A program made the position numbers and the translations under genes. The notes beneath the pieces are model-generated. The model was not told where the DNA came from. It did not search any database and saw nothing but the letters and a program-made list of their open reading frames with translations. A stretch of DNA of 64,000 nt from positions 19,995,934 through 20,059,933 of the forward strand of contig OX422183.1 of the NCBI GenBank assembly GCA_949130485.1, given 5' to 3'. Shown here in pieces: positions 43,433-54,600 of the stretch (the first letter of the stretch is position 1; the number at the start of each line of letters is the position of its first letter). This stretch comes from Agelas oroides (lineage: Eukaryota > Porifera > Demospongiae > Agelasida > Agelasidae).

Positions 43433-44509
43433 AGTTGTACCGTCTATGTGGGGCTTGCTCAGGCTCGCCCCAATTAGACTCAGTAGAGTTGTAAGCTACA
43501 TTATAATAGCCAGTAAAACGTTGCCTTTTGCTGTCCAATGCCCTTTTGACTACAAATAGTTTCCAAATGGGTGGGGCCAACTACTTCGGAGAACAACTGC
43601 ATTATCAAGAGGTAGCAGTACAGTTGACCTTTTGCCTTGATAGTAGCTTCTACTTGTATATCTCACTTGTCACTCATTTTAGGGATTGATGGAATGCTCC
43701 TTTGCCTGCATTTTCACTGCACGCTAACCCCGCCTAAACCACACTCCGTATGCTATGAACTGGTCACTTCACCATACTGGCAGATTGATCATGCTCACTT
43801 GAGGCAAGTTTGCTTCACAACAGTGATCATGCTGGAGTGACAACTGTGGTATAAATGCAAGTTGGCAGTTTACCAGACTCCATGTGTTTTCCTATAGTAA
43901 TTAGGTATAGAACATTTACTAGACTTTTATTTGCCAGGAAATGGCTCCATTTGTGTAGTGTAAAGCTGTCTTTCTAGGCAGTACGTATACAACACCACAG
44001 GAAACTGAGACTAATTACAGGACATAAAAAGATCCAGTGAATAGAGATACCCGTTGGTGAAGACCATTCAATAAGTGGGTGTGTACAGTAAAATATTTCT
44101 ATTAATCACAAAATTACTACAAAGTCGAAGGTTGGCATCAGAAAGAAGACGAACTAACAAAACAGCTATAGAGCATGGCCAGACTAGTCAAAACTAGCAA
44201 ACAGTGATGTTTTCACTGCCCACTGTAGCACATCACATTGACAACACCATTGGGTACCATATATAGGAATGTGATTGTCATATCCTCACTATGAACAGTT
44301 TTGATTAAAAATTAAACAGCTACACAATTGACATCGGCAGTAATGTCAACTGAATAACAAAAAATTCTTAACTAGCCAAAACTAGCAAAACAGTGTCTAC
44401 TAACGCTTTCACTACCCACTAGATCTTTGGAATGCTCGTGTGGCTAGTGCATGACTGTTGATGTACTCTGCACAGTCATACTAAAATGTTTACATATAAA
44501 GTGGAAAAA
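43433..44509. other. Gene D 3' flank
   Basis: No gene. 44,230-44,420 repeats AACTAGCAAA(A)CAGTG words. Sequence near 44,040-44,160 resembles 49,020-49,130 (a gene D intron). Confidence 0.4.
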
Positions 44510-44823
44510 TCAGTGCTGCACATGCCCATAAGCTTCATTGACTCTCAGTTCAATACTCTGTGCTGGCCCATAGGCCACATTCTCTCTCAATTCAATCTTC
44601 TTGTCAACAGGCACCTCCTCGTACTCTGGACCTGCCTGCTGCTGTTGGTGGGAAGATGACTCAGCCTTGGAGCCTTGTGATCGGTGCTTGATGATACAGT
44701 GATGAAGCAGAGCCCCAGCCAGGACTCCAACCACTAGTGCTATGGTGCCAGTGATTACTGCAAGTCCCACAGCAACACCTGTGCTGAGGGTAGCACCAGT
44801 GTTGAGACTGGCCGGTGCAGCAT
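44510..44823 (-). CDS. Gene D, transmembrane and tail exon
   Basis: Linker with ASLNTGATLSTG, helix VGLAVITGTIALVVGVLAGA, then HHCIIKHRSQGSK. The tail has PVDKK inserted after EYEEV, and IELRENVAYGPAQS followed by IELRVNEAYGHVQH. Acceptor CATGCAG. Confidence 0.86.
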
Positions 44824-47800
44824 CTGCATGAACACACTAATAATATTAATAAGCATTCAGTACCTCACGTAAAAGTCACCTGATTTAAAATCCCAGTAAA
44901 ATAGTAGCCTTGTTCCCAGGGCCCAACTGCCAAAACAACGCACTGGATCATCCATTTGAGCACTCTATAGCTGTTTTGGACTCCAGACATTAGAGTGATC
45001 GAAACTACTCATCTTGACTGGTAAGAAACTCGCTTTTAAGTTTAGTACGTACATATTAGAATATCGTCCACGCCTCCCCTATATCCACCTCGCATGCACT
45101 CACGTGATGAATGCTCCCAGGCCTTCCCCGTTTTTCACCGGTCTTCTGCTCCCATGTATAATTGTGAACACAAACGGAAGGTAAAAACAGGGGAGGCCTC
45201 CCCCCCTACGTCCACCTTGTGTCCACCTGACATCATTCACATGATGAAAGTTCCCAGGCCTTCCCTGTTCTTTGCCAGCCGTGTATTATTGTGACCGCAA
45301 ATGGGGGAGGCCTGGGAATGAGGCTAGTGAAATAGTATGTGTATGAGCACTAGCCTCGTTCCCAGGCCATTCCCGCCTCCAGTTTTTGATCGCTTGCAGT
45401 ATAAAACCGGAGGGGAAGGCCTGGGAGAAAGAGTCACGTGCGTAACATCAGGTAGACGTGAGGGTAGACATGAGGGGGGCGGTGCCCGATCGTTGTAACT
45501 CAAACTTTGCGTTGATCAGACTCGAGTCTACCAAACAACGAGCTGTATTGATGCTGTCTTTCAAACGTTACAGTCTCAAGTTCTTGGACAAGATATTACA
45601 AGAAGGACCTCGAGATTCTTCGTCGGGCACCGCCCCCCTCACGTCTACCCTCACGTCTACCTGACGTCACGCACGTGACTCTTTCTCCCAGGCCTTTCCC
45701 TCCGTTTTTATACTGCAAGCGATCAAAAACTGGAGGCGGGAACGGCCTGGGAACGAGGCTATATGAGCACCATGAATCTTGTTCTACAAAGTCAACCACT
45801 CACCACAGGCTATGGTAGTTCCAGACCACACTCCATTGTCCCTGCATACTCGTACACTGGAGGTTGTATTAGGCTGGTAGCCCTCATCACACACATGGGA
45901 GGCCACAGACACAAATTGCCTCCCACTGTAACAGGTCACATTGACAACACCATTGGGTATGGTAATGGAGGTCACAGTATCCTGGTTTGGTTGACAATGA
46001 GGGTAATTGTCAACTGGAGGGGGCCCTGCCGTCTGTAGTTCATTCAGGGGACAGTCTGTTGGGGAGGATAAATAAATAAGGTCACATTGTATATTGTCAT
46101 CATGTGACATCTCATTCCCAGGCCACCACCACTATTAGTTTTCAACCAAACTTTACTGTATGGCAAAAGCTAGTGAGCTGGTCTAATAAAGTTTGGTCCA
46201 CAACATACTGTATGGTTGGAACAGACAAACTTCCTAAGGATATTGTCTTTGGTGAACTTTAGATGACATTGCAATAGTCTGCTTGCTGCTATGGAATTGT
46301 ACAACTACTTTCAGCTAGCCAGTGAAAGGAGAGAACGCACAAGTCTACAGAAATGCAGCTGTCCACCATTACTCTCTCTAAACTGCATGACAAGTGCACT
46401 ACACAAATTTGTTCTCATGAAATTTTGACTAGAGATTCCTGCTATCTGAACAAACTTAGCCTGGGCTCTCTGTGGTATGAGGCTAGTATTTACTATACTG
46501 TGGAGTTGTGAAGGTCGCTCGCACTATCACAGTAACATCTCCACTAATTGTGGACACAGTGTAGTAGTACACAGTTGAGGAGTTCAGTCGTTCCGTCAGT
46601 ACCACACTGACAGTGTCCCCTGCTGTACCAGTCTCAGTGGACTCAGCAGAGTATGTCAGGTTCATGTAGGTTGGGTCAGTCCCATACTGGACTGTACAGT
46701 GAGCAGAGCCAGTGAACCCAGACAGAAATGTGCACTGGAGTTGAGCATCAACAGGAGAGCTGACATTCACAACTGCTACCTTTAGGACATTGTTATTCGT
46801 ACCTGTATATGAACACAAATAACATTATATGAATGAAAAGAAACCTTGAAAAAGTCAACCCTAGAATCTGGGCCCAGTATGAGACTACCTTTGACTGGAA
46901 AGAACACTAAATACTCTTTGGAAATTGTATATCTCCAGCATAAGCACCCTTTGAACAAGCAACTTCTTATTATCATCTCACAAGAAAGGTGAGGTGATGA
47001 GAACTTTGAGAACTCGAGGAGACTGTATATACCTCTGAATAGAAGGAAATCTGTATCATACCTTTTAATCATGCACCTCAGAAATGGTTCAAGATGAACA
47101 CTAGTAAATAACATGGTGTTCTTCACCATCACACAAGATTGCAGTCCATCAATGTTCAACTCACTGATGGTGTGTGTTGTACATGTTCTTGCAGCTCCCA
47201 CTCCCACCACATTCTCAGCAGCAACTGACACTCTGTCATAGCTTAAGGGAGGATTTGAGGATGGCTCAAAGGTGTGGCTACACTTCCTAGCTGTGCACTC
47301 AGCAATGTTCACATTCTCAGTATTTACAACAGACCCAGTCTGGAATCTGATCTGGTGCTGTGTGATGTTCCCACTTGGGCCTGGACATGCTTCCCCTGGG
47401 TCAACTGGGTTCTGGAGAGAGGTATGATACTTAAAGCAAAGTTGATATTGCACTGTATGCGTGTGCTTGCACTTCAGCTTGTATGCGTGTGCTTGCTGAG
47501 ACTTTCACACTAAGCGTGGACGCTTCACACTCATGCTTCACGCACATGCTTCATGCACATGTACGTTCATTCCAAATTTAACAGTAGTGTGGGCGATGGA
47601 ACGTTAGTGCTGGGCCCAGAAGCGAGGCTACGCCGTTGAAAGTATCGTACAGTCAACAATTATGAATCTCACGAGTTGTGGCAGTGCTGTTCGCAATCAA
47701 CCCCACATTGGTAACTAGTATACCCAGCAGGTAGACAAACGTCGCAATGAGAACGGTGACTTAGCTATATATATATCTGCACACTTGCACCCAAGACTGC

Positions 47801-50800
47801 ATGTTTGAACTACATTCTCTTGTAATGTATATATGCTGCAACGCATACATGTCAGTTTGTTTGTCAGACTCGACGTAGCACCCAAAACTGGTCTCAGAAA
47901 CAATCTCAGAGCATATATTTTCCAAAAATTTCCTGGGGGAGCATGCCCCAAGAACCCCCTAGTTACACATGCACAATCTGAGGTCAACCCCCAGGATATA
48001 AGAATACCCCCATTGGCTTAACCAGCCTACGGGCTTGGATAATGCAAGGGCCAACCTAGCCACTGAAAATCCACCATGCAAACACTTAGCTAGAGCTTCT
48101 TTACTTATATCCCTCCCTCACTTGAAATTACCTATAGATATAGTGGTTACTATAGGTATATCCCTCCCTCACTTTACACAATGTTGTCAGGCATAGTGGT
48201 GTCAGGCACACCAATGTAGAAGACCGCCCCCATGGGAGGAATATATAATCAATTACCTTTGGCAACACTACTGCAAAAGAAAGATGTGAGCAACATTCAT
48301 ATAAATATTGCCTAGGTAATGTATTATAAGTATATCATGACAGTGGCAGAGGAAGATTCTTCAGAATGGGGGTGGTTGAGTATAATGAGTGCATGTGTAG
48401 GCACACTGGGGGGTTCCCTCCAGAAAATCTGAGATTGCTTCTGAGGCCATTTTTGTGACAAAACAGCAACCATTTTAAGTGTTGCCTTTCCATATCACAA
48501 CAGTGACACAACCCACTTGTTAATTTGAGATGCCACTACGGGGAAACTGTAACCAAGTTATAATGCGTGTGACACCTGTTTAGAATTTTATGATGCTTAC
48601 TGGTACAGTATTCCAGGTGGTGTTGATAAACAGAAGCCTTCTTGATGACTGGTCAAATGATAGGGTGATGTTACAGCTGCTGGGAACTGCAGGGACTGTA
48701 AGGAAACATGGATTGACTAAAAGTGTAGTTTAATGTGAGTCACTGCAAGGTTCAAGGCAAGAGTAAGGCAATAGTGAACAAGCTGAAGCTGCATGACGTG
48801 CATGACGTTATTACTGTGTCATTCTTTGTCCTCAAGACGAGACTGTCTAAACCAAACAGAGACTTGCATAGGTTGTCAGATATATTGGTAGCTAGTCAAT
48901 GTAGAAAATATGCTGGAAAGTGATGTAAAAAGGGCCGATATAGCACAAATTATTATTCTTCATGCTCGTTCAGTAGCTGTACATATAATTCAGCTACCAG
49001 TTTCATAGCAAACACAAGCACTTGTTCCATCACAAGTTGGTGAAGACCATTTAATTAGTTAGTTGTATATATACAGCAAAATCTTTCTAAAGTCACATTA
49101 ACTACAAGTTAAGAAGGCAAACTAATAAATGACTGCATGTAGAGCTCTGCATGGCCAGCGGTACTTCTAACGAACAGCCCTCATAAAGAAGACACCGTAG
49201 TTGTGGAATTCATGAAACTAGAATGACCTGTTTGCGGAGACAACACTGGCTGGGACAAGATAGGATGGTAAAGACATAGACATTAGCCAGGATACAAAAG
49301 GCATGACAAATGTATGTTTGTTGCCCAAATAAGTAATGAGGTTCAATGTCACACTAACATTGCATGGTTGCAAATAAGTACTGGGATCAAAGCTGGAATG
49401 TTTGTTCTATACTCATTAAAATCACCTCCAGTTCCTCTGCTATGATATCACCACGCACTCAATACTGTCAACATAGTCCGTACTCAGAACAGTTAGGCAG
49501 CCTTAACTATACAAATCATACGTCCATCAACTTTTTACATAGTAAATTTAACTGTAAATATCTCATGAACCCATGGCAGTATGAACATGGGGTCTGCAAC
49601 AATGACAACAATGATGCTCCCCAATTCTGTAAATGAAAACAATTTGTTGTCATGGCAACTAATTAACAGCAGTCACGCTCGTGTAAACAAACCATTTGTA
49701 GCAATAAATACAGCAAAATGCGGAACTGAAGACGTAGCCTGAGAGCTAAGCCACTGTAGCTACTATTACTACTGGTCATGGTCTAGCAGAAACACAGTGG
49801 CATGAAACAGCAATCCTTTTTATGGCTGCTATATAATTGAAAAGAGGCGAAAATTTGGGCATATTCGGGTAGCCCTTAACATTTAAACATTAAGGCTTTT
49901 GCAACACAGCATTAACAGCACAAATGTCACTGCGTTATGACAACTTCAACTCCTCCTGTACACAGAAATGCCATCAGATCTTGGTTCCAAGGCTGGCGAG
50001 TGTTCCGCATAAACCGCCAAAGATGATCGGTCATCGTCGCTCGAAATGACTTGAGCTTTACTTCTGTCTTCTGCTCGCAGAAACACGCAGCTCTCGGTCT
50101 CAGTGATATCCCTTCTGAAGTTCGGACATACCTACTTCACAATCAGCGCTAAAACAAAGCTTTACAGAAAAGACTAACGGTCAGAATAACGATGACAAAG
50201 CTAATAACTTACACTCGGCAGCCATTCAATTTCCGTAAACTATTGCAATATCCTCGTGTACTTCCGTGTTACGAATAATAAATTTAAGGCCGCCTTAATC
50301 ATTCTGAGTAAGTTAAAATGACTACCCTAAGTTTACTTTGTGCCTACCTTGCTGAGTAATTGTTAGGGGCTCACACTCTCTCCCCTCCTGACTCCCACAG
50401 TTGACACCACGTACTGTGATGTTGTACTCATAGCCTGTCATGAAACCAGTCAGTTCTTGCTGTGTGACACTACCAGTGGTGATATTCAGAAGTCCCCCAT
50501 ATGGGGTCTGGAGAGCATTAGTGGTAATGCTGATGAGGTAGAAATCAGCACTGTCTCCACCAATCAGTGTCCAGCTCACAGTGACATTCACAGCTCCACT
50601 GACATCTTCAGAGAGGTCAACACAGGAGAGGATGGGGGCAGAGGGGGGACCTGAAGAAATGAAGGATTACCATGAGTCCCATAATGTTCAAACCCTCCAA
50701 ATGCTTTCCTAATTTACTGTCTACAGTACAGTGTTTTTATATCAACAAAACATCATATACACTAGTGCTTACATGCATATACATGCTAAATTGAATGCTG

Positions 50801-53800
50801 CATGTATGTACATGCCTCACACCCATTTCTTTTTAGGAAACAAGTATAGGTATGAAGCCATGTACATGCCAACAATTATCACATTTTGTTCCTAGGCATA
50901 TACCTATAGTGCAAAGATACTAAAAATTAATGCCTGATGCAAAGCCACTTTAGTTGGGTGATTGTTATTCTCCTCAGGCAAACAGATCCTTAGGTAAGTG
51001 GCACAAGAGGAAATTTCCATTCGTTCAGTCCACTACAAACCTCACTCAACTGTCCAGTAAGTTCTCGTCACCAGCAATGTCCAGTGATGGGCCTCCAGCG
51101 AAGCAACATTGAACTTGCAGAGCACATTTGTCAACCTTGTATCAACAAGCAGTTAAATTGACCAGGTCAAAGCATAAGCAACAGGCCACTGCTGGTGGAA
51201 AAGTAAGGACACTCGATGTATTGTTTTTTTCACCAAAAACTTCATCATCAACAGACAATTTTGATGTCAACTCTTGACTTTTAGTGTAAATCGTCCCGTG
51301 CACTGTAAAAAGTGAGCAGCTCAACCAGAATGACGATAAACTGACGCTAAAGAAAAGCCAGGCCTAGATGTTATACAAAGTCACCACTGCACAGGACATG
51401 CGCATTCAGCTTCCTTATTGCATTATGCATTAACTGAATATCAGTGTTCCAATTTGATTTGCTGTTCACATCACTGCACTTTTCCTGGGGAGTTTTACGC
51501 ATCATTCTAGTCAATCATGGATTGTAGAATGAGTTAGTTAGCCATAACGTCACACCCTGGCTCTCACACTTCATCACTAGGGTATGTTTACAAGGATAAC
51601 CATTAGACAAGTCACTTATTGAAAACAGGAGCAACACACTCCCTTGTTCACAACATAATGATATTCTACTGCAATTCTGAGCTTCCAGAAGTGTCACCAA
51701 ACTCTACTGTTAGTTGCACTTACATATACATGTACACATGCAGAACCCCATATTGTGTAGACGTTTCATATGGACACATGCAGATAGTGTAATGGTAGAC
51801 ATACCACAATATCATAGAGTGTTACTGACCTACTATCTGGAGTCTAATGCCTCCAACCATGTTTCCAGCATCTCTGGAAAAGGCTGGTCCAAAGCACTCA
51901 ACCAGTGTACCATTCCGTACAGTGGTTGCAGTACCACTCAGTGTTCACAACATAATGAAATTCTATTACAATTCTGAGCTCCCTATACATCTAGCTCTTC
52001 TGTTAGTTTCACTATGTATACTGTAGTCTCGCGAAAGAGCGCCCACTCACAAAAGAGTGCCCACCCCCTACTTTTGGCCCATTTTTCTGTATAGGGTCAA
52101 CGTTTACTCAAATCAGCGCCCACCCTAGAGTGAGCTTCGTGTGGAGTTTGAGAAGCACAGCCTCAAGCACTATGCATATCTGAGGTAAGAAACTTTGTGT
52201 TATGCTTCACCAAAGGCATCTGTGCATAGACGGACGTAATTAATGTGGTTCACACCGCGACCTACACCATGCTCACTGTGACGTGGTACCATTCAGTGTG
52301 CTGTGTGCCATCAGGACTCGACTTCCAAGCCACTGGTGGTTCCATTGTACGTTATTGTTTGTCCAATTATTTGCTTCGAGGGCATCCAGTCGCTGTAAAC
52401 ATGCATGATATGAGCACTCTTTCATAGTTAAATGCGGAACCACTCGAAAGAGCGCCCACCCCCCTCGTTGGCAGACTTTTAAGGTGCTCCGCCCTCTTTC
52501 GCAAGACTACGGTGAATGCAGAACCCCATAATTGTGTACACGTACACATGCAAATAGTACCAGAATATCATGGAGTGTTACTGACCTATTATCTGAAGTC
52601 TACTGTTTCCAACCATGTTCCCAGCATCTCTAGACAAGGCTGGACCAAAGCACTCAACCAGTGTACCATTCAGTGCAGGGGTTGCAATGCTGCTCAGTGT
52701 TGATGAGAATAAAGTAGCACTTGTTCCAAACCCAGTCCCAGGTGTGACTGTGAAGGCACTGCCAGACCCACAAGGACCAGGGGCACTTGCTGTATTATGT
52801 ACCAGTGAACACTCACCACTCCCAACCACTCTCCAAATGGTGATCCCATTCAGGCCCCCAGTAACAGTACATCTGAAGGTGAAGGTATCACCAGGACAGG
52901 TGGAGAGAGCTGCAATGAACTGTCCAGTGATATTCCCTGGAGAGAAAAGTGGAAATGTGCATGAAAAACATTTACCTCCTCTCCCTGGGTACACAACTGT
53001 ATGTTTGATTCTGTTTATCATGTTGGTCATGATCACCAAGCTCACTATAACCATGTGCAAGTAACACAAACACATAGTGGTGTAAGAAACATGTGTTATG
53101 ACAAAGGTGAAGCTCAGTTGGCATAGATGTGCCATCTCAAATACAACAACAGACAATAGGTCACTCCAGGCCGTACTTCAGTTTCTGTTCCTCTGCCTCC
53201 ACCCTTCTGCACTGTTCCAATTTATGAGCATCCCCAGTATAATGAGCATATGCAAAAACTTTACACCAGAATCCAAAGCTTCATGGTCAACTTTGTGTAG
53301 ATAAGAGTTGTAATGTCAGCCTTCACTCTACCTGCTTTGATATGTTTATATAGAGAAGGATGGAAATATTATATTGTCGCTTGTGTGCTTCAAAGTAAAA
53401 TAGTACCATAATCTCCTGAAAATAGGCCCACCCTCGAAAATAAGCCCACCCCCCTTTTTTGAATGAAGTTGTTGCAAAGGGTGCTTTCCTCTCGAAAGTA
53501 TGCCCACCTATTTATGCCGCAGTACATGCTGTTATGGCAAGAAACACCAAGGAAGCAGCACTGTGCAAGAGGAGAGGCTAACAAATGAAGGCAGACACAA
53601 TTTGCTGTTATTGCATAATAAAACAAGCGCATGACAAAAGAGGCATTGCAGAATCACTGCATAACTAGGGCTAGACTAACTGTGTATGAGGTGGGCGTAT
53701 TTTCAAGAGAAATATCACACAACTCTAGAAAATACGTCCACCCCCCATTTTGAGGAGCCAGTCCATCGCCCATGGGCATATTTCAAGAGATTGCAGTAAT

Positions 53801-54314
53801 GATATTTTGGGGCGCATAAAGTGATGTGTTTGTTTGTACTGGCAAGTACTTACATTTACACTGCTACTTGTGTGCCCATGCACCCAAGTGCATAGTAGTA
53901 GGGGATTCCTAGGACCAGAAACAGCAGTATAACTTGGAATATTGCCTTGTACTGTACAAGTTACTTACAGTTCTGCTGGATTTTACAGCTTACTAAGATG
54001 TGGTTGGCTACATAATTATTATAGCCATTGCGGCTGTTTCCTGGATGAGAAAGCAGGCTAACCCGAGAAACTAGAGTATGCATGAATATGAGACTACACT
54101 ATACACATCATATGATACGATCTGACTCGCATCACATGCAGCATAGCTCTCTAGCCTCACCTGCATACTGTAGAACAATAAAGGTGATTAGAGCAGTAGC
54201 AGCAGCTGTGGCATAAAGCAAGATATCTTGTCATCAATTGACGCAACCTTTAGTGGATGTGAAGGGAGGTTATACAAACTACTACTTACCACTGGGACGC
54301 GGTAGCAGCGGCAT
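44510..54314 (-). CDS. Gene D: intact Ig/FN3/CCP membrane receptor (646 aa)
   Basis: Nine minus-strand exons give one open frame: signal peptide 1-23, Ig-like 24-140 (type 1, as gene A), FN3 141-241, second FN3-like 242-355, beta-rich 356-458, Sushi/CCP 459-542, then helix and tail to 646. Tail tyrosines are Tyr610 (EYEEV), Tyr627 (AYGPA) and Tyr641 (AYGHV); this is the most diverged tail. The role is inferred as a type I cell-surface receptor or adhesion protein, as for gene B. All introns have GT/AG ends with the shared phase pattern. An extra, truncated Ig exon copy lies in the Ig-FN3 intron. No transcript evidence is available to me. Confidence 0.8.
44824..45803 (-). other. Gene D last intron
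   Basis: Contains two more decayed TAGCC-end elements around 44,905 and 45,110-45,330 and the foldback at 45,351-45,761. No gene. Confidence 0.5.
45351..45761. mobile_element. 411-bp TAGCC-end foldback with 9-bp duplication
   Basis: Arms of about 135 bases begin TAGCCTCGTTCCCAGGCC. TATGAGCAC flanks both sides exactly. The centre (about 135 bases) is GC-richer and not palindromic. Confidence 0.85.
45804..46055 (-). CDS. Gene D, Sushi/CCP exon
   Basis: 252 bases between CCCCAACAG and GTGAGT. Intact CCP with CDEGYQPNTTSSVRVCRDNG and final TIAC. Phase 1 at both ends. Confidence 0.86.
46056..46493 (-). other. Gene D intron between beta-rich and CCP exons
   Basis: Aligns in reverse with gene A's intron at 17,440-17,690. 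No other feature. Confidence 0.5.
46494..46802 (-). CDS. Gene D, beta-rich ectodomain exon
   Basis: 309 bases (ATATACAG, ATA|GTAAAT), phase 1 both ends. Same cysteine pair and VYYYTVSTISGDV ending as the paralogs; open. Confidence 0.82.
47165..47411 (-). CDS. Gene D, second half of FN3-like domain
   Basis: 247 bases, phase 0 in and phase 1 out (TCTCTCCAG, ATCA|GTGAGT). EACPGPSGNITQHQIRFQ and ECTARKCSHTFEPSSNPP are visible, ending ARTCTTHTI. Two codons shorter than gene B. Confidence 0.83.
47412..48600 (-). other. Gene D intron inside the second FN3-like domain
   Basis: 47,460-47,560 has a GCGTGTGCTTG / CACGCACATGCTTCA repeat patch. 47,880-48,040 is a fragment of the hAT-like element. 48,060-48,560 aligns in reverse with gene A's intron near 14,335-15,200. 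Confidence 0.5.
48601..48695 (-). CDS. Gene D, first half of second FN3-like domain
   Basis: 95 bases (CCTTACAG, CCA|GTAAGC), phase 1 to 0. Encodes VPSSCNITLSFDQSSRRLLF then INTTWNTVP; like gene A. Confidence 0.78.
48696..50347 (-). other. Gene D intron after the FN3 exon
   Basis: 49,020-49,200 matches gene A's intron. The remainder, including GC-richer 49,940-50,250, shows no gene I can support. Confidence 0.4.
50348..50650 (-). CDS. Gene D, FN3 exon
   Basis: 303 bases (TTCTTCAG, CAAG|GTAGGC), phase 1 both ends. FN3 with NVTVSWTLIGGDSADFYLIS and YEYNITVRGVNCGSQEG. Open. Confidence 0.85.
51830..51945 (-). pseudogene. Truncated duplicate of the gene D Ig exon
   Basis: The last 116 bases of the Ig exon with the donor side (LVECFGPAFSRDAGNMVGG) are repeated about 0.75 kb after the full exon. 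The upstream two thirds and acceptor are missing, so it cannot be spliced as a domain. Confidence 0.75.
52019..52513. mobile_element. MITE (TACTGTAGTCTCGCGAAAGA ends)
   Basis: Inverted ends share GTAGTCTNGCGAAAGAG and GCGCCC. Similar in layout to the TACCGTA elements. It separates the truncated and full Ig exons. Confidence 0.7.
52586..52936 (-). CDS. Gene D, Ig-like exon (type 1)
   Basis: 351 bases (TCTCTCCAG, ATAG|GTCAGT), phase 1 both ends. CPGDTFTFRCTVTG, ITIWRV and TLVECFGPALSRDAG mark the Ig-type cysteines and tryptophan. Open. Confidence 0.82.
52937..54160 (-). other. Gene D intron after the leader
   Basis: Contains the TACCGTA-type MITE. 53,960-54,120 resembles 2860-3000 near gene A's leader. 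No gene. Confidence 0.45.
53404..53798. mobile_element. Decayed TACCGTA-type MITE
   Basis: Reverse copy of 4842-5251 with several changes in the ends (TACCATAATCTCC, GAGATTGCAGTA). Confidence 0.7.
54161..54205 (-). CDS. Gene D, leader exon 2 (signal peptide core)
   Basis: 45 bases between TATGCCACAG and GTGAGG. Encodes AAATALITFIVLQYA. Confidence 0.72.
54290..54314 (-). CDS. Gene D, leader exon 1
   Basis: Encodes MPLLPRPS, donor CCCAGTG|GTAAGT. In-frame TGA codons lie upstream, which fixes this ATG as the conserved start. Confidence 0.75.
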
Positions 54315-54600
54315 ACTGTGGCTCAGGCTGCCCAGCGTGGCCGTCGGCGTGGGCTTGTTTCACTGCTTTCAGTCTCATCCCCATGATACCATGTAGTTGA
54401 AGTTTGTTCCCGGACCCCAGATTGTTGGGACGCGCGCCGACGCGGCGCCGGCAGTTTATGACGTCACCACATGAACCCCTTGGCCATTGATTGCGCTATC
54501 GTTTCTGCTATCGTTTCTGCTGTTCATGACTTGTTTCGTGTCTCGCAGAACCAGACTCTCACATGAAAAGCGTGAGAGTCTGGCTCCGCGAGGCTATACT
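54315..54600 (-). promoter_or_regulatory. Gene D upstream region, GC-rich with CRE-like site
   Basis: A GC-rich patch (54,428-54,452) and the palindrome TGACGTCA (54,459-54,466) lie about 120-150 bases before the start codon. CREB/ATF proteins bind this octamer in animals. Use here is inference. A hairpin element (54,540-54,596, GAGAGTCTGG stem) is just upstream. Confidence 0.3.

Larger units (their letters stand above)
50651..52585 (-). other. Gene D intron between Ig and FN3 exons
   Basis: Contains the truncated Ig copy (51,830-51,945), dispersed repeat shared with 5.7, 7.3 and 10.9 kb, and the MITE at 52,019-52,513. No full extra exon. Confidence 0.5.

Noticed and set aside
46782-47453. 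223-codon minus-strand frame as one exon
   Set aside because: It is the FN3-half exon (47,165-47,411) read on through its intron past a conserved donor; paralogs splice at that donor.
52615-53064. 149-codon plus-strand frame
   Set aside because: It is antisense to the Ig exon of gene D, and its composition mirrors that exon.
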